52,840 nt of DNA from Candidatus Uhrbacteria bacterium. Its GTDB lineage: Bacteria > Patescibacteriota > Patescibacteriia > UBA9934. The stretch covers positions 1 to 52,840 of the forward strand of contig CALRAI010000003.1 of assembly GCA_943350635.1 (NCBI GenBank), read 5' to 3'. Positions 18,539 to 26,744 of this stretch are shown one piece after another (the first letter of the stretch is position 1; each line of letters begins with the position of its first letter). The notes under the pieces are model-generated. The model saw only the letters and a list, made by a program, of their open reading frames with translations, did not search any database and was not told the DNA's origin. The position numbers and the translations under genes were made by a program.

Positions 18539-19222
18539 ATGTTTGACGAACCAAAAGATATTTTCGATAGCGTTGATAAGTCGGCGCCAGCGCCAGCGGC
18601 TCCGGTGGCTGCAGCCGATGGTTCTGGTCAACCGGCTATGATCGCGCCACCGCCAACGCGACTTCCATCAACGTATGGCCAAGCACCTATGGCTGCGCCA
18701 ATGGAGCCGCATCGCGGAGGAGGCGTAAAAATTGCGCTGATTATTCTTGGCATTGTCGTCATTTTTGGTACGTCGGGATTCTTTGCATACCGTATTATGG
18801 TGCAGCCGGCTGCGGAGAATAGCGTTGTTGATGCTGTGCCAGACACTGGGGTAACGGACAATAGCGCGGATGCTGATGAACCAACTATTCCATCGTCAAA
18901 CACCGCAACGATGCCGTCCTCGGACGATGCGGATTCGGATGCGGTGGCGCCAACACCAAGCATTACACAAAATCCTGCATCGTTGCTTGATAGCGATGGT
19001 GACGGTCTTACCAATGCGCGCGAGCTCGAAGCTGGAACGTCGGTGACGAAGGCTGATACGGATGGCGACGGACTTGGGGACAGAGAAGAGGTTGAAGTGT
19101 ATGGTACGGATCCACGTAAGCCGGATACGGATGGGGATGGCTATATGGATGGTCAGGAAGTTTCTGGTGGCTACAATCCGAATGGGGAAGGAAAGTTGTT
19201 TACTGTTCCTCAGGCGAAATAA
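18539..19222 (+). CDS. single-pass protein with thrombospondin type 3-like calcium repeats
   Basis: The 227-residue protein has a Pro/Ala-rich N-terminal cytoplasmic stretch (about 1-62). One transmembrane helix follows (about 63-84, VKIALIILGIVVIFGTSGFFAY), then an acidic low-complexity linker and three tandem DSDGDGLTNARE / DTDGDGLGDREE / DTDGDGYMDGQE repeats at the C-terminus. These repeats match the calcium-binding TSP3 type. It shares architecture with both neighbours (17709 and 19228), so the three are likely paralogous partners in one membrane-associated complex. The ATG lies 5 bp after the previous stop, implying translational coupling. Confidence 0.75.
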   Translation: MFDEPKDIFDSVDKSAPAPAAPVAAADGSGQPAMIAPPPTRLPSTYGQAPMAAPMEPHRGGGVKIALIILGIVVIFGTSGFFAYRIMVQPAAENSVVDAVPDTGVTDNSADADEPTIPSSNTATMPSSDDADSDAVAPTPSITQNPASLLDSDGDGLTNARELEAGTSVTKADTDGDGLGDREEVEVYGTDPRKPDTDGDGYMDGQEVSGGYNPNGEGKLFTVPQAK

Positions 19223-19227
19223 TTCCT

Positions 19228-20196
19228 ATGGGATTTTTTGGAGGAAAGAAACCGGTTTCACCAGTTGCTGAAACTCCTGCACCAAAGCCGGAGGAATTGG
19301 GTGTGATTATTCGTGTGATGCCGAAGGATTTTCTTGGAAAAGAAGCGTCGTTACGTGTTGAAGTTGCTCCGGTAGTCGCGCCTGTTGTTGCGGTAGTAGC
19401 TCCGTTGCCTGTAGTTCCTGTTGCACCGCTTCCTCCTAAACGCCGTGTTCCGCTTGCGCTTTGGATTATTCTTGGCATCGTGTTGCTGCTTGCGATTGGC
19501 GCTGTTGCGTATGTCATTCTTACGAAAGCTGAACCGCAGCCGGTGGTTGCTCCGGTGGTGGTTGCAACGCCGCTGCCAAAGACTGAGCCTGCAAAGGTTG
19601 TTCCCGTGGTGGTTGCTACGCCGAAGCCGGTTGTACCGGTGCAGTCTACGGATTCGGATAGCGACGGCTTAACGGATATTGAAGAGCGAATGTACGGCAC
19701 AGATTATCGAAATCCAGATTCGGATAGCGATACATTCCTTGATGGAAACGAAGTCTATCATCGGTACGATCCAAAGGGATTATCGCCGTCCACGTTGTTG
19801 GATACTGGCGCGGTGAAAGTGTATTCCGATGTAACCTTGCCATTCACGGTGTACTACCCAATTAGTTGGAAGGTTACTGCGGATCTTGCGAAGAGTCTTG
19901 TAACATTTAAGACACCAGCATTGGCATCGGTAACAGTAGAATGGGCGGTGAAAGACAAGTTGCTTACCGTTGAAGATTGGGTGCTGAAGAATGTGAAAGG
20001 TGCAGATATCACCACGTTAAAGTCGTCGTATACGAAAGAAGGATATTACACGTTGCGCAGTAAAGATGATTTGGTGGCGTATCTCGACCTTGGCACATCC
20101 GTGTACACCATGACGTATGCGTTAAGCACGTCTACGGAAATTTCCTACATCCAAACCTTCGCGATGATGATTAATAGCTTTCATCTTGTCCCATGA
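19228..20196 (+). CDS. single-pass TSP3-repeat protein with C-terminal PsbP-like domain
   Basis: The product has 322 residues. Residues 1-68 are Pro/Val-rich and cytoplasmic, with one helix at about 73-95 (LALWIILGIVLLLAIGAVAY). A Pro/Val linker follows, then two calcium-type repeats (DSDSDGLTDIEERMYGT, DSDSDTFLDGNEVYHR). The C-terminal domain of about 130 residues begins near VYSDVTLPFTVYYPISW and resembles the PsbP-like folds often attached to CPR lipoproteins. The stop overlaps the ybeY start by 4 bp (ATGA), so surface-cluster genes and housekeeping genes share a transcript here. The specific function is unknown. Confidence 0.72.
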   Translation: MGFFGGKKPVSPVAETPAPKPEELGVIIRVMPKDFLGKEASLRVEVAPVVAPVVAVVAPLPVVPVAPLPPKRRVPLALWIILGIVLLLAIGAVAYVILTKAEPQPVVAPVVVATPLPKTEPAKVVPVVVATPKPVVPVQSTDSDSDGLTDIEERMYGTDYRNPDSDSDTFLDGNEVYHRYDPKGLSPSTLLDTGAVKVYSDVTLPFTVYYPISWKVTADLAKSLVTFKTPALASVTVEWAVKDKLLTVEDWVLKNVKGADITTLKSSYTKEGYYTLRSKDDLVAYLDLGTSVYTMTYALSTSTEISYIQTFAMMINSFHLVP

Positions 20197-20621
20197 TTAC
20201 CCTTGATGTTGTAGACGACATGGTTCCGATTGGTGCTCGATTTTCCGATGAACACTATCAGCGGATTACTGCGGCGTTTGCGGATCGTTTTTCAGATACT
20301 GAAGGTACGATTGGGCTTTCGTATGTGGACGATACGGAAATTCGTCGACTGAATCGGCTGTATCGTCAAAAGGACGCGGTTACGGATGTGCTTTCGTTTG
20401 CGTCGGCTTCCGATGTTGGTGTGCAAACAGGAATGCTTGGTGATGTAGTGATTTCTTTTGATCAAGCAGTAAGACAAGCTGAAGAAGGGGACATTGAGCT
20501 CGAAATCGCCGATCTTATTATTCACGGTATGCTGCACGTGCTCGGGTACGATCATGAAGTTGCGGAGGACGCCGCAATAATGTTCCCGATCCAAGATTCT
20601 CTTGTAGCGAAAATACTATGA
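20193..20621 (+). CDS. ybeY: endoribonuclease YbeY
   Basis: This 142-residue protein has the YbeY signature: RLNRLYRQKDAVTDVLSF early, GDVVIS in the middle, and the metal site HGMLHVLGYDH (three His binding zinc). YbeY is a single-strand endoribonuclease needed for 16S rRNA 3'-end maturation and ribosome quality control. It overlaps the previous and next genes by 4 bp each, forming a tight operon with dgkA. The length is slightly short of typical proteins. Confidence 0.92.
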   Translation: MITLDVVDDMVPIGARFSDEHYQRITAAFADRFSDTEGTIGLSYVDDTEIRRLNRLYRQKDAVTDVLSFASASDVGVQTGMLGDVVISFDQAVRQAEEGDIELEIADLIIHGMLHVLGYDHEVAEDAAIMFPIQDSLVAKIL

Positions 20622-21013
20622 TCTCCATGAAGCGATTTTGGAAAAGTTTTCAACATGCGGTGCGGGGCATTGTGAGTATCGCGGAGGAAGAACAGAGTTT
20701 TCGCTTACAAATGCTTGCTGCGGGGGTTGTGTTTGGCTTAATGATCGTAATGCCAACGTTACAGATTTGGGAGCGAGTTGCGCTCACACTTATGGTGGTA
20801 GCGGTGTTGGTTTTAGAAATTGTGAATAGTATTTTTGAGCGTTTGGCAGATGCTGTGGAGCCACGAGTAAGCCCAATGGTGAAGGAAATTAAGGATATGA
20901 TGGCCGGAGCAGTGTTGTTAACGGCAATTGCGTCTGTTCTTGTTGGCTATTTGATTTTTTGGCCACACATGGCGCCAACGCTCACGGCGCTCTGGAAAGC
21001 GATTGTGTTATAA
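20618..21013 (+). CDS. dgkA: diacylglycerol/undecaprenol kinase family membrane protein
   Basis: The 131-residue protein has three predicted membrane helices and DgkA motifs: RGIVSIAEEEQSFRLQ at the first membrane interface, LEIVNSIFERLAD (the E-N...E site) and KEIKDMMAGAVLL. The family phosphorylates diacylglycerol or, in Gram-positive types, undecaprenol, feeding lipid carriers for wall synthesis. The N-terminus resembles the short Gram-positive-like forms. The start overlaps the ybeY stop (ATGA). A second ATG at residue 4 is an alternative start. Confidence 0.88.
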   Translation: MISMKRFWKSFQHAVRGIVSIAEEEQSFRLQMLAAGVVFGLMIVMPTLQIWERVALTLMVVAVLVLEIVNSIFERLADAVEPRVSPMVKEIKDMMAGAVLLTAIASVLVGYLIFWPHMAPTLTALWKAIVL

Positions 21014-21014
21014 T
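21006..21014 (+). promoter_or_regulatory. extended -10 (TG-T-TATAAT) ahead of ftsA
   Basis: TGTTATAAT at 21006-21014 overlaps the dgkA end. The ATG at 21026 is 11 bp further, so the ftsA mRNA would have almost no leader. Confidence 0.55.
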
Positions 21015-21025
21015 TCGGCAGAGTT

Positions 21026-22285
21026 ATGGCTGACGAAATCCTGACCGGTCTTGATATCGGGTCTTCAACTATTCGAGTTGCAGTCCTGCAGATGATGCCT
21101 GGCGAAGACGGAAAGCCCCGTCTTCATGTGATTGGCGCGGTTTCGTCGCCAAGTTTTGGCGTGCATCGTGGCGCAATTTCCAGTTTGGAAGACGCGGTTT
21201 CTTCTGTGTCCAAGGCATTGGAAAAAGCGGAACGCATGACGGGTGTTGCTATTAACAGTGCATGGGTTGGTATTGCTGGGCAGAGTATTTTGGTGCAGGA
21301 GAGTCGTGGTGTTATTGGTGTTTCGCGAACGGATGCAGAAATGCGAGAGGAAGATGTTGAACGCGCCATGGAAGCTGCACGAAGTGTTGCTACGCCAACC
21401 AACTACGACATTCTGCATGTTATCCCAAAAAGTTTTACGGTGGATGGTCAACGTGGTGTGAAGGATCCTGTGGGAATGAACGGCATTCGTCTTGAAGTTG
21501 ATGCGCTTATTATCGAAGCGCTTGCGTCACATATTAAAAATCTTACCAAGAGCGTGTATCGCACGGGTTTGGATATCGACGATTTGGTATATACGCCACT
21601 TGCGACTGCTGAGGCGGTGCTTACCCAGCGGCAGAAAGAACTTGGCGTGTGTGTGCTCAACGTGGGTGCGTCGTCGACGACGTTGGCGGTGTTTGAAGAA
21701 GGGGATTTGCTTCATACCGCGGTGTTGCCGTTTGGTGGGGATCATATTACGAACGATATTGCGATTGGCTTGCGTACATCTATCGACGTTGCAGAGCAGA
21801 TTAAGCTTCAGCACGGACAAGCTTTGCCAGATAAAGTGGATAGGAAGGCACAGTTTGCGTTGGCGGACTTTGGGATTGAGGGCGACGAAATGGTGAAATC
21901 ACGGTTTATTGCGGAGATTATCGAAGCACGGTTAGAAGAGATTTTTGAGGCGGCCGATAATGAGCTGCGCAAGATTGACCGTTCCGGTATGCTTCCGGTT
22001 GGTGCGGTGCTTACGGGGGGATCTGTAAAGCTTGAAGGAGTTGTCGATGTAGCGAAACGCATTCTTCGGCTGCCGTGTTCGCTTGGTATTCCTACGAGTG
22101 TTTCTAGTGTTATCGACGAAGTGCATGATCCGGCGTTTGCAACGGCGATTGGTTTGGCAGTGTGGGGGAATGCTATTCGCGGTGTGGGGAAGCGAAAGTT
22201 CTCACTTGGATCCCTTTTGAAATTTAAGTCGGTGGATAAGGTTGCGGATCAGTTGCGGAAGTGGATGAAGTCGTTGGTGCCGTAA
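21026..22285 (+). CDS. ftsA: cell division actin-like protein FtsA
   Basis: The 419-residue protein has actin-ATPase fold elements: phosphate-1 GLDIGSSTIRVAV, connect region LGVCVLNVGASSTTLAVF, and phosphate-2 VGAVLTGGSVKLEGV. The 1C domain is present between them. The C-terminal helix (VADQLRKWMKSLV) is amphipathic, as expected for the membrane-targeting sequence that tethers FtsZ filaments. In most bacteria ftsZ follows directly; here a GC-rich unknown gene with its own promoter separates the two. The start is supported by the family N-terminus and the extended -10 just upstream. Confidence 0.93.
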   Translation: MADEILTGLDIGSSTIRVAVLQMMPGEDGKPRLHVIGAVSSPSFGVHRGAISSLEDAVSSVSKALEKAERMTGVAINSAWVGIAGQSILVQESRGVIGVSRTDAEMREEDVERAMEAARSVATPTNYDILHVIPKSFTVDGQRGVKDPVGMNGIRLEVDALIIEALASHIKNLTKSVYRTGLDIDDLVYTPLATAEAVLTQRQKELGVCVLNVGASSTTLAVFEEGDLLHTAVLPFGGDHITNDIAIGLRTSIDVAEQIKLQHGQALPDKVDRKAQFALADFGIEGDEMVKSRFIAEIIEARLEEIFEAADNELRKIDRSGMLPVGAVLTGGSVKLEGVVDVAKRILRLPCSLGIPTSVSSVIDEVHDPAFATAIGLAVWGNAIRGVGKRKFSLGSLLKFKSVDKVADQLRKWMKSLVP

Positions 22286-22301
22286 AAAACTTGGCTAACC
22301 A

Positions 22302-22330
22302 TTGACATTTTTCAATTTTTGGGGTGCAAT
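22302..22330 (+). promoter_or_regulatory. promoter TTGACA-N17-TGCAAT for the 22377 gene
   Basis: TTGACA 22302-22307, TGCAAT 22325-22330. The 17 bases TTGGCTAACCATTGACA (22291-22307) closely match TTGGCTAAATATTGACC, the -35 region of the minus-strand lipoprotein gene at 48.25 kb. A short AGCCA-TTT-TGGCT hairpin lies in the leader. Confidence 0.6.
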
Positions 22331-22376
22331 GTGCTAGCCATTTTGGCTGTTTGTCACCCGCACCTGGAGAGCTTTA

Positions 22377-23276
22377 ATGCTCAGCTTTCTCCGTTCTCTC
22401 TACCGCACCAGCGTCGTTGTCGGAGCTGCCGTCGTTGGCGGACTTCTGACCCACTCCAACCCCACTGTTGGCTCCAAGATCGCCGCGATCTACGCCCTGT
22501 GGACCCCGGAAGCAGCGCCGTTTGTTGTTGCAGGTATCGGTGCCTTGATCGGTGGTATCACCGTCTCTTGGTTCCTCCGCGACCTCTCAGCTTGGCACAA
22601 GCTCGGAGAGCCGGCTCGTGAGAAGATCCGCGCCGACCGCGAGATCCTCAACGCGCAGATCGCCGCCGCGGACAAGAAGCGCGACGATGCCGACAAGGCT
22701 GCCGAGTTCGAGCGCTGGACCATCGAGCGCCTCGCGCCTTGGAAGTCCCTTCTCGACACCATCGAGGAGCCCGCGCTCTACGCTGAGGTGGAGGCGCGGT
22801 TCCGTAAGTGCTATGGCGTCAGCCGTAAGGAGGAGCAGAGCCTTCAGGACGGTTGGATGGCGGTATGGCTTGTGAGCAAGGCGGTTGACTCCCACAAGGC
22901 GGGCGCCGCAGTCGATGAACCCCGTGTCTTCGCCAAGCTCGATCGTGCCTTCTGCCTTGCTGGCGGGATTGGTGCCTGGCGCCAGATCCGCGTCGTCACG
23001 GACGCTGGGACGGTTCTCGTGCCTTTCTTCAAGGGCCAGGCTTCGCAGCTGATCGCCCTTTGGGGTGGAGTGCACGACAGGAATGGTGAGTTCGGCAAGT
23101 TTACGGCGTGGATTCTGAGCGGCGCGCCGCAGCAGAGTGCGATGACGACTTCCGCTACCCGCCGCGCCACGCCTCCCACCCCGGTTCTCGTTTCAATGAG
23201 TCCGGATCCGACCGATCCCGCCGCGCCGCCGCCTGTTCTCGGTGAGATCTCGGCTACGGTGGTTCCCAAGCCCTAG
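22377..23276 (+). CDS. unknown GC-rich membrane protein inserted between ftsA and ftsZ
   Basis: The 299-residue product belongs to no family I recognise. CTGGAG lies 8 nt before the ATG. Two hydrophobic segments (about 12-27 and 45-66, PFVVAGIGALIGGITVSWFL) form a hairpin. A charged Ala/Lys/Asp-rich helix follows (about 80-115, coiled-coil-like), then a mixed domain with WMAVWLVSKAVDS and GQASQLIALWGG. The C-terminus is Thr/Pro-rich and disordered. It has its own promoter and a hairpin terminator. Base composition, long G/C-ending codon runs and the Shine-Dalgarno site differ from ftsA and ftsZ. Transfer or separate regulation is inferred; involvement in division is only suggested by position. 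Confidence 0.75.
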   Translation: MLSFLRSLYRTSVVVGAAVVGGLLTHSNPTVGSKIAAIYALWTPEAAPFVVAGIGALIGGITVSWFLRDLSAWHKLGEPAREKIRADREILNAQIAAADKKRDDADKAAEFERWTIERLAPWKSLLDTIEEPALYAEVEARFRKCYGVSRKEEQSLQDGWMAVWLVSKAVDSHKAGAAVDEPRVFAKLDRAFCLAGGIGAWRQIRVVTDAGTVLVPFFKGQASQLIALWGGVHDRNGEFGKFTAWILSGAPQQSAMTTSATRRATPPTPVLVSMSPDPTDPAAPPPVLGEISATVVPKP

Positions 23277-23306
23277 GTCGTTTACGTCAGGTTCCCTACG
23301 CAACGC

Positions 23307-23343
23307 CGCCCCGACCATTCGAAAGAGTGGCCGGGGCGTGTGC
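23307..23343 (+). terminator. terminator hairpin after the 22377 gene
   Basis: CGCCCCG-ACCATTC, GAAA loop, GAGTGG-CCGGGGCG (23307-23338), a strong stem with only a weak T-rich tail. Confidence 0.6.
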
Positions 23344-23442
23344 ATTTCCGGCATGTTTTCCCCATTTCATCCCCAGGATTCATTGATCATCCTTCCCTGA
23401 TACGATACGGTGAGCACATTGAGTGTTCGGGGTTGATGAAGC

Positions 23443-23451
23443 TGGTATAAT
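23443..23451 (+). promoter_or_regulatory. extended -10 (TG-G-TATAAT) ahead of ftsZ
   Basis: TGGTATAAT at 23443-23451 has no clear -35. It gives ftsZ a promoter of its own with a leader of about 47 nt, as needed after the inserted gene's terminator. Confidence 0.55.
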
Positions 23452-23505
23452 TCTCGTATTCACCTTGTTCACTTCTTGGTTTTCTGAATCTCTTGGCTGT
23501 GTATT

Positions 23506-24864
23506 ATGGCAGAAATTAAACCCGATATCGAAACCTGTGCCAAAATTAAGGTTATCGGTGTTGGTGGCGGCGGTGGCGCGGCAATTACCAGAATGATCTT
23601 GGCGAATTTGCGCGGGGTTGATTTTATTGCCGTTAATACCGATGCTCAGGCGTTGCATGCCAATTTGGCAGTAACAAAAATTCCTATTGGAAAAACGGTT
23701 ACGCGTGGGCTTGGTGCCGGAATGAACCCAGAAATGGGTCGTCGATCGGCGGAGGAAAATGCGAACGATTTGCGGAACGTTATTGCTGGTGCGGACATGA
23801 TTTTCTTAACGTGTGGCTTGGGTGGCGGTACGGGAAGTGGTGCTATTCCAGAAATTGCGAAGATTGCGCGCGAAGTTGGCGCGCTTACGATTGCTGTTGT
23901 TACAAAGCCGTTTGGATTTGAGGGCGCACAGCGCAAACGGATTGCGGAAGATGCGTATCAGGAGCTTTTGCAGCACGTGGATACGATTATTGCGATTCCA
24001 AATGATCGCGTGCTCCAGATTATCGATAAGAAAACATCGTTGCTTGATGCGTTTAAGATTGTTGACGATGTGCTTCGTCAAGGCGTGCAGGGAATTGCGG
24101 AGATTATTACGTTACCTGGACTTATCAACGTTGACTTTGCCGACGTGAAAGCGATTATGGCAAATGCGGGATCGGCCTTAATGGGTATTGGAAAAGCGTC
24201 TGGTGAGAATCGAGCCGTCGATGCTGCAAAGCAAGCTATCGCAAGTCCGTTGTTGGAAATTTCGATTGATGGAGCAAAGGGGATTTTGTTTACGGTTACT
24301 GGTGGTCCGGATCTGGCCATGTACGAAGTGGCGGAAGCCGCGAAGGTGATTACGGGTTCTGCGGACGACGATGCTCGTGTGATTTTTGGTGCGAATATCG
24401 ACGAGACGTTGGGTGATGAAGTCCGAATTACGGTGGTTGCAACGGGTTTTGATAACCGTGAAATGCGCAGAGCGCCAAGTTTGGCGGGAGATATCGAAGT
24501 TGCACCGCGATCCACGTGGTCCCCAACGCCTGTGGCTCGTCGCGACGATTTCCGGGGTACATCGAGAATGGCATCGCCATACGAGGCGCCGTTTGAAAAG
24601 CGAAACGTTCCTTCGGCACAGCCGCCAGTGGAACGAGATGCGTATCAGCAGCAAGAAGCACCGCAGCCATCGCGTTCTGCCATGGCGAATGTGATTCCGT
24701 CCGAGCCGCAATTTACTCGCAGAACACCACAGCCTGCATACGATGAATACCAGCAACCAGCGCAGCCGCAGCAGCAGGCTCCTGCACCTGTACAGCAACC
24801 ACCGCAAAAGAAAGATGATGATGATATGGGTATCCCTGCGTTTATTAGGCGCAAAATGATGTGA
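23506..24864 (+). CDS. ftsZ: cell division tubulin-like GTPase FtsZ
   Basis: At 452 residues it is somewhat longer than usual because of its linker. N-terminal nucleotide site IKVIGVGGGGG, tubulin signature GLGGGTGSGAIPEIA, synergy loop NVDFADVKAIM and T7 region are all present. After about residue 320 comes a Pro/Gln-rich linker (PQPAYDEYQQPAQPQQQ). The C-terminal peptide DDDMGIPAFIRRKMM matches the conserved FtsA/partner-binding tail. FtsZ polymerises into the division ring. The stop overlaps the nrdR GTG start by 4 bp, so the two are coupled. Confidence 0.95.
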   Translation: MAEIKPDIETCAKIKVIGVGGGGGAAITRMILANLRGVDFIAVNTDAQALHANLAVTKIPIGKTVTRGLGAGMNPEMGRRSAEENANDLRNVIAGADMIFLTCGLGGGTGSGAIPEIAKIAREVGALTIAVVTKPFGFEGAQRKRIAEDAYQELLQHVDTIIAIPNDRVLQIIDKKTSLLDAFKIVDDVLRQGVQGIAEIITLPGLINVDFADVKAIMANAGSALMGIGKASGENRAVDAAKQAIASPLLEISIDGAKGILFTVTGGPDLAMYEVAEAAKVITGSADDDARVIFGANIDETLGDEVRITVVATGFDNREMRRAPSLAGDIEVAPRSTWSPTPVARRDDFRGTSRMASPYEAPFEKRNVPSAQPPVERDAYQQQEAPQPSRSAMANVIPSEPQFTRRTPQPAYDEYQQPAQPQQQAPAPVQQPPQKKDDDDMGIPAFIRRKMM

Positions 24865-25319
24865 GATGTCCCGTTTGCGACTATAAATCCACGAAAGTTA
24901 TTGACTCTCGCTTGTCGCAGGACGGAATGGCGGTGCGCAGAAGGAGAGAGTGTGAAAAGGTGCGATGCGCGTTTCGATTTAGCACGCAGGAGGAAATTGA
25001 GCTGATGGACTGTGCGGTGGTGAAGCGTAATGGAAGACGGGAGCCGTACTTGCGAGAGAAGCTGGAATCGGGATTAAAAAAGTCGCTTGAAAAACGGCCC
25101 TATACGCAAAATCAATTTCATACACTTGTTCACACTATTGAACGTGATATTCAGAAGATTCGTGGGGGAGAAATTACGTCGGCACAGATGGGAGAGATTG
25201 TGATGCAGCATTTAAAGACATTCGACAAAGTTGCGTATATTCGATTTGCTTCCGTGTACCGATCGTTTGAGGGGCTGGAAATGTTTGCAAAAGAATTGAA
25301 AGAATTATCTGGGAAATAA
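24861..25319 (+). CDS. nrdR: transcriptional repressor NrdR with an altered zinc ribbon
   Basis: This 152-residue protein starts with GTG inside the ftsZ stop. It has the N-terminal zinc ribbon MRCPVCDYKSTKVIDSR and RRRREC, then the ATP-cone (VVKRNGRREPYLREKLESGL, TQNQFHTLVHTIERDIQ). NrdR senses ATP/dATP and represses ribonucleotide reductase genes. The second zinc half is unusual: CEKVRCAFRF gives C-x4-C where NrdR proteins normally have C-x2-C before RFTT. All four Cys remain, so zinc may still bind, but the loop is two residues longer. No reductase gene lies in the window. Confidence 0.9.
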   Translation: MRCPVCDYKSTKVIDSRLSQDGMAVRRRRECEKVRCAFRFSTQEEIELMDCAVVKRNGRREPYLREKLESGLKKSLEKRPYTQNQFHTLVHTIERDIQKIRGGEITSAQMGEIVMQHLKTFDKVAYIRFASVYRSFEGLEMFAKELKELSGK

Positions 25320-25340
25320 CGATGCTATACTTTGCGGTAT

Positions 25341-26744
25341 ATGCATCGAAGAACACGGATTGTGTGCACTATTGGGCCAGCGTCGTCTGCGCCGTCGGTT
25401 ATGGTTCGGATGATGCGTTCCGGTATGGACGTTGCGCGGCTGAATTTTTCTCATGGCACGCATCCTGAGCATGAAATCTTGTTGCGAAATATTCGATCGT
25501 GCGCAAAAAAAGCGCAGAAACACATTACGATTCTGCAGGATTTACAGGGTCCGAAGATTCGCGTTGGGACGTTGCCGGACGCGGGTGTTGAACTGCATCA
25601 GCACGAAACGATCAGTTTTTCTACAGCTATTGATATGTACGTGGTCGGCGGTGCATTGCCGGTAACGTACAAAAATTTGCATAAGGATGTTCATGCTGGC
25701 GATAGAATTTTGCTGGACGACGGCTTCATGGATGTGACTATTACCAGCGTGAAAGGAAAAGTGATTCATGCAAAAGTTATTCATGGCGGATTGTTGAAGT
25801 CCCACAAAGGAATGAATTTGCCAGATTCGGTGATGACGATTGATCCCTTTACGGAAAAGGATCATGCAGATTTACTTTTTGGTGTGGCGCATGGGGTGGA
25901 TTGGTTGGTGCTATCGTTTATTTCAAAGCCGGAAGTGGTGCAGCGTGTGCGAAAGATTGCGAATGCTACAGCGCGTGCGAACAAGGTTCCACGACCATGG
26001 TTGATGGCAAAAATTGAGACGGCAAAGGCGATTGAGCGATTTGATGAGATTCTTGATGTTGTGGACGGTATTATGCTTGGCCGTGGGGATCTTGGTTTAG
26101 AAATTCCCATGGAAGATGTTCCGGAAGTACAAAAAGATATTATCGAAAAGTGTAGACGTGCCGGAAAGCCGATTATTGTGGCAACACAGATGCTCGACTC
26201 AATGACGCGGAATCCACGAGCCACGCGTGCCGAGGTTTCGGACGTCGCCAATGCAGTGTTCGACCATACGGATGCGGTAATGCTTTCTGCAGAATCCGCT
26301 TCTGGCAGGTATCCATCGGCCACGGTGCAGGCAATGGCGGCAGTGATTGATGAAGCAGAGAAGTCGCGTTTTGATTTGGTGGAGGCGCCGGTTGCGGACG
26401 TGGATAATCCTGTTCATGCGTTTGCGCACAGCGTTGCTGTTATGGCGACGAGGGGAATTATCGATGCTGTTGTTACTACCGCAGCCTTGCCTGACGTCGC
26501 CCTTGCGTTGCCACGGTATCGTCCGCATGTACCTATTTTGGTGGGATGTGAAACGGATGCGGATGCGCGTCGAGTTGTGCTGTATGCCGGTGTTACGCCT
26601 TTTGTACTGCCAACGGACTCAGGAACGTTTGTTCCGCGATCCCATGTATTCCTGGTTCGTAAAGGCTATATAAAATCTCGGGACCGTGTGGCGTATGTGG
26701 TAGGTGGGGGAGGGTCACTATCGTTGACGATGTACGGGGGATAG
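25341..26744 (+). CDS. pyk: pyruvate kinase
   Basis: The 467-residue enzyme converts phosphoenolpyruvate and ADP to pyruvate and ATP, the last step of glycolysis. Motifs include RTRIVCTIGPAS, MDVARLNFSHG, LQDLQGPKIRVG, the metal/substrate site MAKIETAKAIERFDEI, MLGRGDLGLEIP, and TQMLDSMTRNPRATRAEVSD...AVMLSAESASGRYP. The C-terminal domain is complete. TATACT (25326-25331) ends 9 bp before the ATG at 25341, so the mRNA is nearly leaderless; an in-frame TTG at 25332 is less likely. It lies 21 bp after nrdR. Confidence 0.95.
   Translation: MHRRTRIVCTIGPASSAPSVMVRMMRSGMDVARLNFSHGTHPEHEILLRNIRSCAKKAQKHITILQDLQGPKIRVGTLPDAGVELHQHETISFSTAIDMYVVGGALPVTYKNLHKDVHAGDRILLDDGFMDVTITSVKGKVIHAKVIHGGLLKSHKGMNLPDSVMTIDPFTEKDHADLLFGVAHGVDWLVLSFISKPEVVQRVRKIANATARANKVPRPWLMAKIETAKAIERFDEILDVVDGIMLGRGDLGLEIPMEDVPEVQKDIIEKCRRAGKPIIVATQMLDSMTRNPRATRAEVSDVANAVFDHTDAVMLSAESASGRYPSATVQAMAAVIDEAEKSRFDLVEAPVADVDNPVHAFAHSVAVMATRGIIDAVVTTAALPDVALALPRYRPHVPILVGCETDADARRVVLYAGVTPFVLPTDSGTFVPRSHVFLVRKGYIKSRDRVAYVVGGGGSLSLTMYGG

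Noticed and set aside
22377-23276. GC-rich segments as assembly chimaeras
   Set aside because: At least five separate segments are each bounded by native genes and have complete promoters and terminators; independent misjoins are less likely. Long reads could still overturn this.
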